A stretch of DNA of 64,000 nucleotides from Rudaea sp. 3F27F6 (GCF_005503555.1 NZ_SCNG01000003.1:62001-126000); one strand, 5' to 3'; positions 1 to 9,352 are shown, numbered from the stretch's first letter. Made by a program: numbers and translations. The notes: generated by a model from the letters alone, not told the origin.

Positions 1-90
1 CTGATCGGCAAATATCTGGTCGGTGGCGGCGACTCGGCCAAATCGGCGGGCGACAAGGCCACCGGCACCGACAAGCCGGCCAAGCCCTAG
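1..90 (+). CDS. mlaD: C-terminal end of MlaD-like protein (partial)
   Basis: Only the last 29 codons are in the window; the reading frame is open from base 1 and stops at TAG 88-90. The visible tail starts LIGKYLVGGGDSAKS and continues as a Lys/Asp/Gly-rich low-complexity end, as often seen at the C-terminus of the periplasmic MCE-domain protein MlaD. The main argument is position: mlaC and mlaB follow directly on the same strand. MlaD is the inner-membrane-anchored lipid-binding hexamer of the MlaFEDB transporter that moves phospholipids between the membranes. The MCE domain itself is outside the window, so the name rests on synteny. Confidence 0.7.
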   Translation: MIGKYLVGGGDSAKSAGDKATGTDKPAKP

Positions 91-183
91 GCGCATAGAT
101 GTAAGGACGGGAACTGCGCACAACGCGCAGTTTCGGGAAGGGCGGATGCACGGGCATTCGTCGGCGAATTGAAAAGGTGACTT

Positions 184-822
184 ATGCGTATTCTGTATTC
201 CCTGCTTTGTGTACTCGCGCTGACGACGGCGGCTCCCGCGTTTGCTGACACGCCGACGCCGAACCAGGTCGTGCAGAACCTCGTCGACGAGCTCGGCAAG
301 ACCATGGAGGCGCGGCGCGGTGAACTGGCCAAGGATCGCGAAGGCCTGATCAAGGTCATCGATCAGATCGTGCTGCCGCACTTCGACATCGACTATGCCT
401 CGATCCTCGTACTCGGCCAGAACGCACGCACCGCCTCGCCGGCGCAGCGCGCGCGCTTCGCCAAGGCGATGTACAACTCGATCACGCACCGCTACGCCGA
501 AGGCCTGCTCAAGTACACCGAGGGCCGCGTGCGCGTGCTGCCGCAGCAGAGCGAACTCAACGACAAGCGCACCCTGGTGCGCACCCAGGTCGTGCTCGAC
601 GACGGCAAGCTCGTGCCGGTCGACTATGCGTTCCGCAAGACCGCGCAGGGCGACTGGAAGGCTTACGACGTGGTGATCGAGGGCATTTCCTACGTGACCA
701 ACTATCGCAACCAGGTCGCCGAGGAAATCCAGAAGTCGAGCCTCGACGCGCTGACTCAGCGACTCGAAAGCCAGGGCGCGAAAGCGCTCGAATCGATGGA
801 CGCCGAAGGCGTCAAGAAGTGA
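184..822 (+). CDS. mlaC: MlaC, periplasmic phospholipid-binding protein
   Basis: Encodes 212 residues, the usual MlaC size. Residues 1-21 form a signal peptide ending APAFA, which sends the product to the periplasm. The mature part has the MlaC (Tol-Ttg2 toluene-tolerance) pattern: a long helical start with Q.L.DELGK, then the LPHFDIDYASILVLGQNARTA block and the YRNQVAEEIQK stretch near the C-terminus. MlaC ferries phospholipid between the outer-membrane MlaA-porin complex and the inner-membrane MlaFEDB transporter. It lies 93 bp after mlaD and its stop overlaps the mlaB start by 4 bp, so the three are one operon. mlaA, normally close by, is 12.7 kb away on the other strand. Confidence 0.93.
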   Translation: MRILYSLLCVLALTTAAPAFADTPTPNQVVQNLVDELGKTMEARRGELAKDREGLIKVIDQIVLPHFDIDYASILVLGQNARTASPAQRARFAKAMYNSITHRYAEGLLKYTEGRVRVLPQQSELNDKRTLVRTQVVLDDGKLVPVDYAFRKTAQGDWKAYDVVIEGISYVTNYRNQVAEEIQKSSLDALTQRLESQGAKALESMDAEGVKK

Positions 823-1049
823 GGATCAGCTTCGACAATGCCGCCGCCGCGCTGCGCAATCCGCCCGCGGCGGACACGGTGGACTTGTCGGAGCTGGCCG
901 ATGCGGACAGCGCGACGCTGGCCGTATTGATCGCCTGGGCCGCGCAGGCACGCACGCGCGGCGTCGAACTGCGTTATCAGAACGCGCCGCAGGCTCTGCG
1001 CAATCTCGCGCGCCTGTCCGATGTCGACGGGCTGCTCCATCTGAACTGA
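819..1049 (+). CDS. mlaB: MlaB, STAS-domain subunit of the lipid transporter
   Basis: A 76-residue cytoplasmic protein that begins with GTG inside the mlaC stop (GTGA overlap at 819-822), a sign of translational coupling. The segment VDLSELADADSATLAVLIAW is the STAS signature, with the small strand followed by the D-S-A-T helix start that in MlaB contacts the ATPase MlaF. No other domain is present, and the length is typical of stand-alone STAS proteins of this family. It would regulate assembly or activity of the MlaFE ABC transporter. The mla reading direction ends here and an unrelated sugar island follows. Confidence 0.85.
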   Translation: MRISFDNAAAALRNPPAADTVDLSELADADSATLAVLIAWAAQARTRGVELRYQNAPQALRNLARLSDVDGLLHLN

Positions 1050-1333
1050 GCTTCAGCCGCGGCATAGCGGCTTCGTTCGTGTAAATCAGACGATACGCTG
1101 CCGATCGCGGAACACTGCCGCGTGGATCGCGCTGGCGGCTCGTGCCCGCATCGGGTGGGGCTCCGCTTCGGACACACTGACAAAGCTCTCCCGGCGGTGC
1201 TCGTTGATCTTCAGCGCGACCGTGCCGGATCGGGGTGTTCGTCCACGTATCTTCCTCGCCTCCGATGACTACACGCTAGAAATGGGCGGCTAACTCAGGC
1301 CGAAATTCGGCGCCAGCGTGGTGCCAGCATGAA

Positions 1334-1369
1334 CTTTCGTTTGAATTTCATTTTCTTACTTTTTCTTTC
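1334..1369 (+). promoter_or_regulatory. Putative AgaR operator repeats upstream of the GH31 gene
   Basis: TTTCGTTT at 1335-1342 and TTTCATTT at 1346-1353 form a direct repeat one helical turn (11 bp) apart, followed by another CTTTC at 1365-1369. Published reconstructions describe AgaR sites in proteobacteria as multiple CTTTC-containing copies. The same motif in inverse orientation is found at 11489-11538 in front of agaS. The sites end just before the -35 box at 1377. Binding by the DeoR protein encoded at 12953 is inferred. Confidence 0.6.
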
Positions 1370-1376
1370 AAATTTA

Positions 1377-1406
1377 TTGACAATGATTCCGAATCTGCCC
1401 TAGAGT
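1377..1406 (+). promoter_or_regulatory. Sigma-70-type promoter for the GH31/TonB receptor operon
   Basis: A consensus -35 box TTGACA (1377-1382) is separated by 18 bp from TAGAGT (1401-1406), which matches four of six -10 positions. The start codon of the GH31 gene is at 1458, giving a leader of about 45 nt. The rest of the gap from 1050 to 1330 shows nothing recognisable. Confidence 0.55.
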
Positions 1407-1457
1407 CGATCACTACATTTCAAATTACCGCGTATTGCGGGCTCCGGGGGCGGGGAT

Positions 1458-4400
1458 ATGTTGCAAGCAAGAAACGGCGGCCGGTTCCTGGCTTTGATCG
1501 CGCTGTTGGCGATCGGGTCGCGCCCGCTCCACGCCGAAACGCTCGGCAATCTGAGCGGCATTTCGCCCGTTGCCGACGCGGGTACCACATCCGCCTGGGA
1601 ACTCGCCACCGACAACGGCGCCCGCATCCGCATCGAACTGCTGCGCGCCGACCTGCTGCGCATCCAGGCCGGCCGCGGCGGCAAGCTGCTCCCGGCCGGC
1701 GACAAGGCCACGCCGATCGTGCTGCCGCAGGCGGCGAGCAAAGTCGTCTCCAGTATTGAGCAAGGCACGGACGAGTTGCGCATCCGCACCGACGCGCTCG
1801 TGCTGCATATCCAGCAACGACCGCTGCGTCTTGCGCTCGACCGCATCGATGCCGGCAAGGTCGTGCCACTGTGGCGTGAACTGCAGCCGCTCGATCTGGA
1901 CAAGACGCAGAGCGTGCAGGTGCTGTCGAGCACGCCCGACGAGCATTTCTACGGCGGCGGGCAGCAGAACGGCCGCTTCGAGTTCAAGGGCCGCGAACTG
2001 GAGATTTCCTATTCCGGCGGCTGGGAAGAGGGCGACCGCCCGAGCCCAGCGCCGATGCTGCTCAGCTCACACGGTTGGGGCATGCTGCGCAACACTTGGA
2101 GCGACGGCAGCTACGACCTGCGCCAGGCCGACCAGGCCACCCTGCTGCACAAGGAAGACCGCTTCGACGCGTACTACTTCGTCGGCAACGGCCTGCACGA
2201 ATTGCTCGACCGCTACACCGCGCTGACCGGACGCGCCGGCTTGCTGCCGCGCTGGGCGTTCTCCTACGGCGACGCCGACTGCTACAACGACGGCGACAAC
2301 AAGAAGAAGCCGGGCACCGTGCCCGCGGGCTGGAGCGACGGCCCCACCGGCACCACGCCGGACGTGATCGACAGCGTGGCGAAGAAATACCGCGAGTTCG
2401 ACATGCCGGGCGGGTGGATTCTGCCGAACGACGGCTACGGCTGCGGCTACTCCGATCTGCCCAAAGTCGTGGAGGGCTTGGCCAAATACGGCTTCAAGAC
2501 CGGCCTGTGGACGGAGAACGGCGTCGAGAAGATCGCCTGGGAAGTCGGCAAGGCCGGCACTCGCGTGCAAAAGCTCGACGTGGCCTGGACCGGCAAGGGC
2601 TACCAGTTCGCGATGGACGCCAACCACGCCGCCTACGACGGCATTTTCAACAATTCCGATTCGCGTCCGTTCCTGTGGACAGTGATGGGCTGGGCCGGCA
2701 TCCAGCGCTACGCGGTGGCGTGGACCGGCGACCAGAGCGGCAGTTGGGACTACATCCGCTGGCACATCCCGACGTTGATCGGATCGGGCCTGTCCGGCTA
2801 CGCCTACGCGACCGGCGACGTCGACGGCATCTTCGGCGGCAGCGCCGAAACGTTCACGCGCGATCTGCAGTGGAAAAGTTTCACGCCGGTGCTGATGGGC
2901 ATGTCCGGCTGGTCGGCGAATTCGCGCAAGCATCCGTGGGCGTTCGACGAGCCCTACCGCAGCATCAACCGCGACTATCTCAAGCTGAAGATGCGCCTGA
3001 CTCCGTACATGTACGGCCTCGCGCGCGAAGCCGGGCGCAGCGGCACGCCGATCGTGCGCGGCCTGATGTGGGACTACCCGCAGGACCCGCAGGCCTGGAG
3101 CGAAGCGTACAAGTATCAGTTCCTGCTCGGCCGCGATCTGCTCGTCGCGCCGGTCTACCGCAGCCAGGCCGCGAGCCGCGGCTGGCGCCGCGGCATCCAT
3201 CTGCCGCAGGGACGCTGGATCGATTACTGGGACGGCCGCCAACTGCAGGCCGCTGCGCAAGGTGTGCAGATCGATCGCCAGGTCGAACTGGCGACGCTGC
3301 CGTTGTTCGTGCGCGCGGGTGCGATCCTGCCGATGTATCCGGCGATGCTGTTCGACGGCGAGAAGCCGCTCGCCGAAGTGACCTTCGATCTGTATCCGCA
3401 GGGCGAATCGCAGTACACGCTCTACGAAGACGACGGCCACACGCGCCGCTACGCCCAGGGCGAAGCGAGCGAGCAGACCGTGACGATGCACGCGCCCGAG
3501 CAGGGCAGCGGCGAAGTGCGCGTCGGCATCGGCGCGGTGCAAGGCAACTATGCCGGGCAACTCGCGCAGCGTCGCTACGCCTTGCGCGTGCTCAGTCGCC
3601 AAGCGCCGAAAGCGGTGGAACTCGACGGACGTGCGCTGCCGAAGCTCGCCGACCGTGCGGCATTCGACGCTGCGAACGAAGGCTGGTACTTCGATGCCGA
3701 CGAACGCCGCGGCACCGTACACGTGCGCAGCGCGCCGGTCGATATCCGCACCGCGCTCGCGTTCCGTCTCGACATCCCTGCTGCGAAGGCATTGCCGGAC
3801 GACGTCTTTGCGCCGGCGCCGGCCCTGGGTCGCGCGCTGCCTTCGGACAGTCTCCTCGTGGTCAACCGCCCTGCGGAAGAGCCAGGGCATCCGCTGGAAA
3901 ATGCGTTCGACGACGACGCGACGACCTGGTTCCGCAGCGTGCGCAATCAGGCCGTGCGCACCGGCGCGCACGAATGGACGATCGGTTTCGGCGAGCGCCG
4001 CCTGATCGATGGCATTGAACTGGCGCCGCGCAACGACAAGAACTGGAAGCACGGTCAGGTTCGCGATTACGAGGTCTATCTCGCCGACAGCAACGGCGAA
4101 TGGGGCCAGCCGGTCGCCGTCGGCCGACTCAAGCTCGAGCAGGGCATGCAGAAGATCGAGTTCGCGCCGCATGCCGGCCGCCTGCTGCGTTTCCGCGTGC
4201 TCAGCGTGCAGAACCCGGAAGGCGACGGCGCCAGCGGCACCGATCCGATGGTCAGCGCCGCGCAGGGCGCAGCGGCACGCGCGGTCGATGCACTGCAGCC
4301 GCGCGATGTCGGCCCGATCGCTTTGTCGACCTTCCATATTCTCGAACATCAGGTCGGCGAGCGTCCGTCGTCGCAGCGCTATCTGTCCGAACTCGCGCTG

Positions 4401-4817
4401 CCGGAAGCGTCGGCCAAGAGCATCGCGCGCGATCGCGCCTTCGGCGGCAGCGCCGAGATGCGCATGAACGGTTTGCAGTTCCGCCGCGGCCTCGGCGTCG
4501 GCGCGAACAGCCGCGTCGATCTGAAGTTCGACGGCAATTGGCAGACGCTGCGCGCCGATCTCGGCATCGACGACACCTGCCGCGATGCCGGCGGCATGCA
4601 GTTCCAGGTCTGGGGTGACGATCGCCTGCTCTACGACAGCGGCCTGGTGAAGGCGCCTGGCGTGGTCAAGCCCGAACTCGACGTCCGCGGCCTGCATCGC
4701 CTGAGCCTGCGCACTCTCGGCGCGCAGGGCGCGCGCCCGGCGCAGGTCTGCGGCAACTGGGCCAACGCACTGCTGATCGGCCAGGAGGGCGACACCGCCA
4801 GCATCGTCCCGCCCTGA
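1458..4817 (+). CDS. Secreted GH31 glycosidase with F5/8C and NPCBM modules, probable alpha-N-acetylgalactosaminidase
   Basis: Encodes 1119 residues. Residues 1-26 are a signal peptide (ends RPLHA). The GH31 N-terminal beta-sandwich spans about 45-255 and the catalytic barrel about 260-560. KLDVAWTGKGYQF supplies the likely nucleophile Asp374 and AWTGDQSGSWDY the likely acid/base Asp425. The barrel wording (TGLWTENGVEKIAWEVG, GDVDGIFGGS) recalls the GH31 subgroup in which alpha-N-acetylgalactosaminidases were found, rather than alpha-glucosidases. Residues about 785-925 form an F5/8 type C (CBM32-like) module and about 955-1110 an NPCBM module (RRGLGVGANSRVDLKF, IDDTCRDAGG). A GGGG-rich ribosome site precedes ATG 1458. 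It is probably transcribed with the TonB receptor 82 bp downstream. The GalNAc role rests on motif recall and on the aga genes nearby; alpha-glucosidase or alpha-galactosidase activity remains possible. Confidence 0.8.
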   Translation: MLQARNGGRFLALIALLAIGSRPLHAETLGNLSGISPVADAGTTSAWELATDNGARIRIELLRADLLRIQAGRGGKLLPAGDKATPIVLPQAASKVVSSIEQGTDELRIRTDALVLHIQQRPLRLALDRIDAGKVVPLWRELQPLDLDKTQSVQVLSSTPDEHFYGGGQQNGRFEFKGRELEISYSGGWEEGDRPSPAPMLLSSHGWGMLRNTWSDGSYDLRQADQATLLHKEDRFDAYYFVGNGLHELLDRYTALTGRAGLLPRWAFSYGDADCYNDGDNKKKPGTVPAGWSDGPTGTTPDVIDSVAKKYREFDMPGGWILPNDGYGCGYSDLPKVVEGLAKYGFKTGLWTENGVEKIAWEVGKAGTRVQKLDVAWTGKGYQFAMDANHAAYDGIFNNSDSRPFLWTVMGWAGIQRYAVAWTGDQSGSWDYIRWHIPTLIGSGLSGYAYATGDVDGIFGGSAETFTRDLQWKSFTPVLMGMSGWSANSRKHPWAFDEPYRSINRDYLKLKMRLTPYMYGLAREAGRSGTPIVRGLMWDYPQDPQAWSEAYKYQFLLGRDLLVAPVYRSQAASRGWRRGIHLPQGRWIDYWDGRQLQAAAQGVQIDRQVELATLPLFVRAGAILPMYPAMLFDGEKPLAEVTFDLYPQGESQYTLYEDDGHTRRYAQGEASEQTVTMHAPEQGSGEVRVGIGAVQGNYAGQLAQRRYALRVLSRQAPKAVELDGRALPKLADRAAFDAANEGWYFDADERRGTVHVRSAPVDIRTALAFRLDIPAAKALPDDVFAPAPALGRALPSDSLLVVNRPAEEPGHPLENAFDDDATTWFRSVRNQAVRTGAHEWTIGFGERRLIDGIELAPRNDKNWKHGQVRDYEVYLADSNGEWGQPVAVGRLKLEQGMQKIEFAPHAGRLLRFRVLSVQNPEGDGASGTDPMVSAAQGAAARAVDALQPRDVGPIALSTFHILEHQVGERPSSQRYLSELALPEASAKSIARDRAFGGSAEMRMNGLQFRRGLGVGANSRVDLKFDGNWQTLRADLGIDDTCRDAGGMQFQVWGDDRLLYDSGLVKAPGVVKPELDVRGLHRLSLRTLGAQGARPAQVCGNWANALLIGQEGDTASIVPP

Positions 4818-4899
4818 TCCGCTTTCGTCTTATCCGCCCGATTACATCCGCCCATCATCCAACGCGCAGCGGGGGCCGCTGCCGAACGAGGAAACGAAG

Positions 4900-7878
4900 A
4901 TGCCGTCCAGCCGTGAACGTCGTATTGCTTTGACCAGCCTGTCCGCTGCCCTGTTTGCAGCGCTCGCCGCACCGCTCGCCGCACAGGATGTGTCGCAGGA
5001 CTCGAACAAGAAGGACGACAAAACCACCGAACTCGGCCGCATCGAGGTCACCGGCTCCAACGTCAAGCGCACCGACATCGAAACCGCTTCGCCGCTGCAG
5101 ATCGTCACCAAGGCGGAGATCGAAAGCATGGGCGCACGCACCTTGCTGCAGGTGCTCGACAACCTGCCGGCCGCGCGCCCGGCGCAGCAGGATTTCAAGT
5201 CGCTGTTCACCGGTTCGGACGGCGCCTCGCAAGCCAACCTGCGAGGCCTCGGCGCGCAGGGCACGCTGGTGCTGTTGAATGGCCGCCGCCTGTCGTACTA
5301 CGGCGCGCCGGCCGGTTTTCAGACCCAGTTCGTCAACATCGACGCGATTCCCGCCGCGGCGATCGAGCGCATGGAAGTGCTGACCGACGGCGCCTCGGCC
5401 GTCTACGGCACCGACGCGGTGGCCGGCGTGATCAACGTCATCACCAAGAAAGCCTACGAGGGCGCGGAACTGAGCCTCACCTCCGATTCGTCGACGCGCA
5501 TCGGTTCCTACGGCGAGCGCCAGGCCAGCATCACCGCCGGCATCGGCAATCTCGCCGAAGACCGCTACAACGTCTACGCCTCAGTCAATCTGTACCGGCG
5601 CGATCCGATCCCGCTGAGCGACTGGTACGACAAGAAGCCGGCTCAGTACTACGTCAACAACCCGAACTACATCAACAATTTTCGCCTCGGCACCGGTAGC
5701 GCGCCGGGCGTGTTCAATCCCGGCACGTATTTCGCGTTCGATCCGAAGACCGGCGCGCGCGTACAGCAGGCCGCGCCGGGTTGTCCCAATGTGTTGACCA
5801 CCGAAACCGCCGGTCCGCGCTGCATCTGGCAGACCTGGCTCAACAACCAGATCGATGCAGGCGCACAGTCGGACCGCACCACGGTTTACCTCAACGGCAC
5901 GTTCCAGTTGAACGACTCGCTGCAGGCGTTCGCCGAAATCGCCTACACCGACATCGACCTCAAGGCCAACGGCGGCACCCCGCGCACATTCAACAGCACG
6001 TCCGGCGCGCCGACCAGTTGGTTCGCGCGCAACACGGGCACCACGGTCAATACTTTCAGCTATCCGTTCATGGGTCCGAACAACGTCTACAACCACGCCA
6101 GTACCCAACTGAAGGCGCTCATGGGCGGCGTGGTCGGTCTGAACTATTTGCTGCAGGATGCCGGCGACAACTACTTCGGCCAGCGCAACACCGACAAGAG
6201 CTATCGCGCGCTTGCCGGCCTGCGCGGCAACGTCGGCGACTGGAACTGGGAAACCGCATTGACCACCGCCGGCACGGCGTCGGTGACCTACCAGACCATC
6301 AACGTCAATCTGAAGGGTTTCGCGAAGGCGTTCGGTCCGTTCACGATCGACCCGGTCACAGGTCGCACGCTCATGGCCGACAACCCGGCCTACAAGTTTG
6401 GCGTCATCAGCCCCGAAAACGCGGCGCTGATCCGCGAAGCTTTTCCGACTTTCGACATCCGCTCGTGGACCCGGCTCACCACCTGGGACGGCAAGGTCGA
6501 AGGCCCGCTCGCCACGCTGCCCGCAGGTGAGATGCGCGCCGCGTTCGGCTTCAGCATTTCACGCGAGTTGTTCTACACGCCGGGCAATACCGATGCGGCG
6601 AACGGCCTGATCACCCAGCAAGGCGGCTCGTGGTTCGACGGCAAGCGCACGACGAAGGCACTGTTCGGCGAAGCGGTCGCACCGATCACCGACAAGCTCG
6701 AAGCCGATATGGCGGTGCGCCTCGACAAGTATCCGAACTTCGATACCAACGTCGCGCCGAAGATCGGCATCAAGTATCAGGCGTTGCCGGAACTGTTGCT
6801 GCGCGGCACCTATTCTGAAGGCTTCCGTGCGCCGAGTCTGGCCGAGGCCGGCACCGGCGGTGTCTTCGCTCAGCTCGGCGGCTACCGCGACCAGACCCGC
6901 TGCGACGAAACCAATGCGATCGCCAACCTGCTGCTGAAGTCGAAGCGCCCGGGCGACGTCGATCTCGGCAATACGCTGTTCAACGCCGACTGCAGCCGCA
7001 CGGTGGCGCGCATGACCCAGCCGAATCCGGCCTTGCAGCCGGAGAAGGCGAAGATCTCTACGCTCGGCTTTGTGTTCGAGCCGACCAAGCGCCTGTCCGT
7101 GTCGGCCGACTATTGGTTTATCTACCGCCGCAACGAGATCGTCGCGCCAGACTTCACCCGGCCCGCCGACATCGTGTCGAAGACGCGATTCCCGATCAAC
7201 GACGCGGATCGCGCCGCGCTCGCGCAGCTCGCCGCGATGTGCGCCGATCCCGCGAGCGGCGTGAGTTGTCCGGCGACGCTGCCGACCTACAGCGTCGGCA
7301 ATGTGGCGAGTCTTACCGGCCAGTACCGCAACCGCGGACGTACCCTGGTCGACGGTTTCGACATCGACGCGCGCAGCCGTTTTTCGCTCGACAGTTGGGG
7401 CGATCTGACTGTCGGTGTAGCAGCGACGATTGCGCGCCGCATGGACACGGTCCTGCTCGATCCGACGCAGGGCCTGGATTACGGCAATGTCGTCGGCTAC
7501 TACAACAATCCGCGGATACGCGCGACGCTGAATGCGGATTGGACCTACGGCAATTTCACGACGAGCCTCTTCGTCAACTACACCGGCAAGACCAAGTGGG
7601 CCTACGACCAGACCGACGTCGACTCGCTGCCCGGCAAGTGCATGGCCTACAACGGCAAGCCCGATACGAAGGATTGCGACGGCGTTCCGGCGTGGTGGAC
7701 CGCCAACCTCGGCGTAATGTGGAAGCCGTACGAAAAGATGCGCGTCGGATTCACGATCAAGAACCTGTTCAACCGCCTGCCGTTCTACGATCCGAACAGC
7801 TTCCTCGGCGACGCGAGCGATTACACGAACAATTACGGTCGCGTCTACAGCGTCTCGCTCAACTACAAGTTCCTCTAA
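4900..7878 (+). CDS. TonB-dependent outer-membrane receptor, probably for an aminosugar glycan
   Basis: Encodes 992 residues with a signal peptide (about 1-28, ending APLAAQ). A probable TonB-box region near LGRIEVTGS is followed by the plug domain (about 55-165), with the motifs ANLRGLG, LVLLNGRR and DGASAVYGTDAVAGVINVITKK. A long 22-strand-type beta barrel then ends in an aromatic-terminal strand (SLNYKFL). The size and the N-terminal EVTGSNVKRTDIETASPLQIV wording are typical of the carbohydrate-uptake receptors of Xanthomonadales and Caulobacterales. It follows the GH31 gene on the same strand and is closed by a terminator at 7890. It would import oligosaccharides released at the cell surface; the ligand is inferred only from context. 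Confidence 0.9.
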   Translation: MPSSRERRIALTSLSAALFAALAAPLAAQDVSQDSNKKDDKTTELGRIEVTGSNVKRTDIETASPLQIVTKAEIESMGARTLLQVLDNLPAARPAQQDFKSLFTGSDGASQANLRGLGAQGTLVLLNGRRLSYYGAPAGFQTQFVNIDAIPAAAIERMEVLTDGASAVYGTDAVAGVINVITKKAYEGAELSLTSDSSTRIGSYGERQASITAGIGNLAEDRYNVYASVNLYRRDPIPLSDWYDKKPAQYYVNNPNYINNFRLGTGSAPGVFNPGTYFAFDPKTGARVQQAAPGCPNVLTTETAGPRCIWQTWLNNQIDAGAQSDRTTVYLNGTFQLNDSLQAFAEIAYTDIDLKANGGTPRTFNSTSGAPTSWFARNTGTTVNTFSYPFMGPNNVYNHASTQLKALMGGVVGLNYLLQDAGDNYFGQRNTDKSYRALAGLRGNVGDWNWETALTTAGTASVTYQTINVNLKGFAKAFGPFTIDPVTGRTLMADNPAYKFGVISPENAALIREAFPTFDIRSWTRLTTWDGKVEGPLATLPAGEMRAAFGFSISRELFYTPGNTDAANGLITQQGGSWFDGKRTTKALFGEAVAPITDKLEADMAVRLDKYPNFDTNVAPKIGIKYQALPELLLRGTYSEGFRAPSLAEAGTGGVFAQLGGYRDQTRCDETNAIANLLLKSKRPGDVDLGNTLFNADCSRTVARMTQPNPALQPEKAKISTLGFVFEPTKRLSVSADYWFIYRRNEIVAPDFTRPADIVSKTRFPINDADRAALAQLAAMCADPASGVSCPATLPTYSVGNVASLTGQYRNRGRTLVDGFDIDARSRFSLDSWGDLTVGVAATIARRMDTVLLDPTQGLDYGNVVGYYNNPRIRATLNADWTYGNFTTSLFVNYTGKTKWAYDQTDVDSLPGKCMAYNGKPDTKDCDGVPAWWTANLGVMWKPYEKMRVGFTIKNLFNRLPFYDPNSFLGDASDYTNNYGRVYSVSLNYKFL

Positions 7879-7889
7879 GCGCAACGCCG

Positions 7890-7920
7890 GCCGCCGGGCG
7901 AACGAGCCCGGCGGCTTTAT
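7890..7920 (+). terminator. Rho-independent terminator after the TonB receptor
   Basis: GCCGCCGGGC (7890-7899) pairs perfectly with GCCCGGCGGC (7906-7915) around a 6-nt loop and is followed by TTTAT. It separates this operon from the converging aga genes. Confidence 0.8.
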
Positions 7921-8043
7921 CTCTTTCAAGGTTTGGGACAGTGCGGCCGGATTGGGCAGGAGCCCGCGTCGCTGCGGCGCTCCGGCCGCGCGATTCCGCG
8001 GCGGGATCGCCGAACAAAAAAAGTTGTCGCGCCGTCTTTGCGT

Positions 8044-9333
8044 TTAAGCCGATGGTGCGCAGGCCTGCGCGTACTGGCGCAGCACGTGGGTCACGCCGGA
8101 GCGCAGGATGGCGCTCGCGGAATTGTCCAAGCGCCTCGCGCGGATTTCGTCGTGCTGTCGCGGCAAGTACTGGCTCAGCAAGGCGATTGGCAACGAGCCG
8201 CTCGCCGAACTCGCATCGAGGTTATGCAGCAGCTTGTCGCAAGCTGCGCGGATGCGCGGATGCGCCCAGTAATAGCGCACGCGGTCGCTGAGGCTGTATT
8301 GCAGATCGAGGGCGAGACGGCTCTCGTCGGTGTAGTACTTGTTCCAGTATTTGGGTTCGGCTCGCATGACTTCGAGCACGACCTTGCGCAGCGCCGAGCC
8401 GTTTGCGGTGCCGAGAAGCTCGTCTTCGATCGTCGCGAGCGCCCAGAGCGTTTCGCGCAAGGCGTAGGTGACGCCGGGGCCGACCTTGAGAATCGCAAAG
8501 TGCCCGCGCACCAGGGCGGCGAGTGCCTCGGGCGTCTGATAGTCGGTCGAATGCGCCTCGTAGATCAGCCCGGGAAATTTCTCGATTGCGGCGCTCAGCG
8601 CGCGCGCCTTGTCCGGGCGGAAATCGACGACGTCGTGATGGTCGAATTCCACGCCGGGCTGCACGACGAGGCCGATCACGCGTTGCCACGCCGTATCCAG
8701 GCCGTTCGCGAAGAATGCCTCGCGATGCGCCTGTATCGTGGCTTCCATCGCTTCGGGGCGGGTGACCTGCAGTTCGTCGAGTTCTTCTTTGGCGCCGCCG
8801 GGCACCGGTACCTCGGTGCCGACGATGTAGACCGGCGCTTCACCGCCGCTGCGCTGCCATGCGCGTTCGGCGACGGCGCAGAGGCGCGCGGCGCGCGCGG
8901 CGACTTCGGCGTCGGGCAGCACCGGCGGATCGCCGGCGCAAGACATCGAGCAGTCGAGATGAATCTTGCGGAAGCCTGCGGCGACGTAGGCGTCGATCAA
9001 GGTTTCGGATTTCGCCATCGCCGCAGCCGCGGACTCGTCCTGCCAGCAGTTCGGCCCGAGATGATCGCCGCCGAGCAGCACGCGTTCGCGCGCGAGGCCG
9101 GCCGCGTCCGCTTTGTCCATGACGAAGGCGTGGAAGTCGGCCGGAAGCATGCCGGTGTAGCCGCCGAACTGATTGACCTGATTCGATGTGGCTTCGATCA
9201 GAACCGCGCTGCCATTGTCGCGCGCGTGAGCGAGCGCCGCATCGAGCACGAGCGGATGAGCCGAACAGACGGAGGCGATGCCGACGGCCTGTCCGGAGCG
9301 ATGGCGTGCGACGAGATCGAGTAGCGCTTTCAT
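8044..9333 (-). CDS. agaZ: GatZ/KbaZ (AgaZ)-type D-tagatose-bisphosphate aldolase accessory protein
   Basis: Encodes 429 residues, matching KbaZ/GatZ (about 420-426). Start chosen at ATG 9331-9333, giving MKALLDLVARHRSGQAVGI; an upstream in-frame extension has no family features. Typical stretches are GIASVCSAHPLVLDAAL, LIEATSNQVNQFGGYTGM, LGGDHLGPNCWQ and the late YYTDESRLALDLQYSLSDR segment. In E. coli these proteins are needed for full activity of the class II tagatose-1,6-bisphosphate aldolase KbaY/GatY. No KbaY homologue is in this window, so either it is elsewhere or this protein acts alone. It is the last gene of a minus-strand unit with the PfkB kinase (19 bp upstream) and agaS. The final GalNAc steps would give glyceraldehyde-3-P and DHAP. 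Confidence 0.85.
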   Translation of the reverse strand: MKALLDLVARHRSGQAVGIASVCSAHPLVLDAALAHARDNGSAVLIEATSNQVNQFGGYTGMLPADFHAFVMDKADAAGLARERVLLGGDHLGPNCWQDESAAAAMAKSETLIDAYVAAGFRKIHLDCSMSCAGDPPVLPDAEVAARAARLCAVAERAWQRSGGEAPVYIVGTEVPVPGGAKEELDELQVTRPEAMEATIQAHREAFFANGLDTAWQRVIGLVVQPGVEFDHHDVVDFRPDKARALSAAIEKFPGLIYEAHSTDYQTPEALAALVRGHFAILKVGPGVTYALRETLWALATIEDELLGTANGSALRKVVLEVMRAEPKYWNKYYTDESRLALDLQYSLSDRVRYYWAHPRIRAACDKLLHNLDASSASGSLPIALLSQYLPRQHDEIRARRLDNSASAILRSGVTHVLRQYAQACAPSA

Positions 9334-9352
9334 GGCAGTCGTTCCGGATTTT

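Noticed and set aside
2067-4697. 876-codon open frame on the minus strand opposite the GH31 gene
   Set aside because: It is in the antisense frame of a clear, full-length GH31 gene; the translation is Arg/Ala/His-rich and has no domain, as expected from high GC content.
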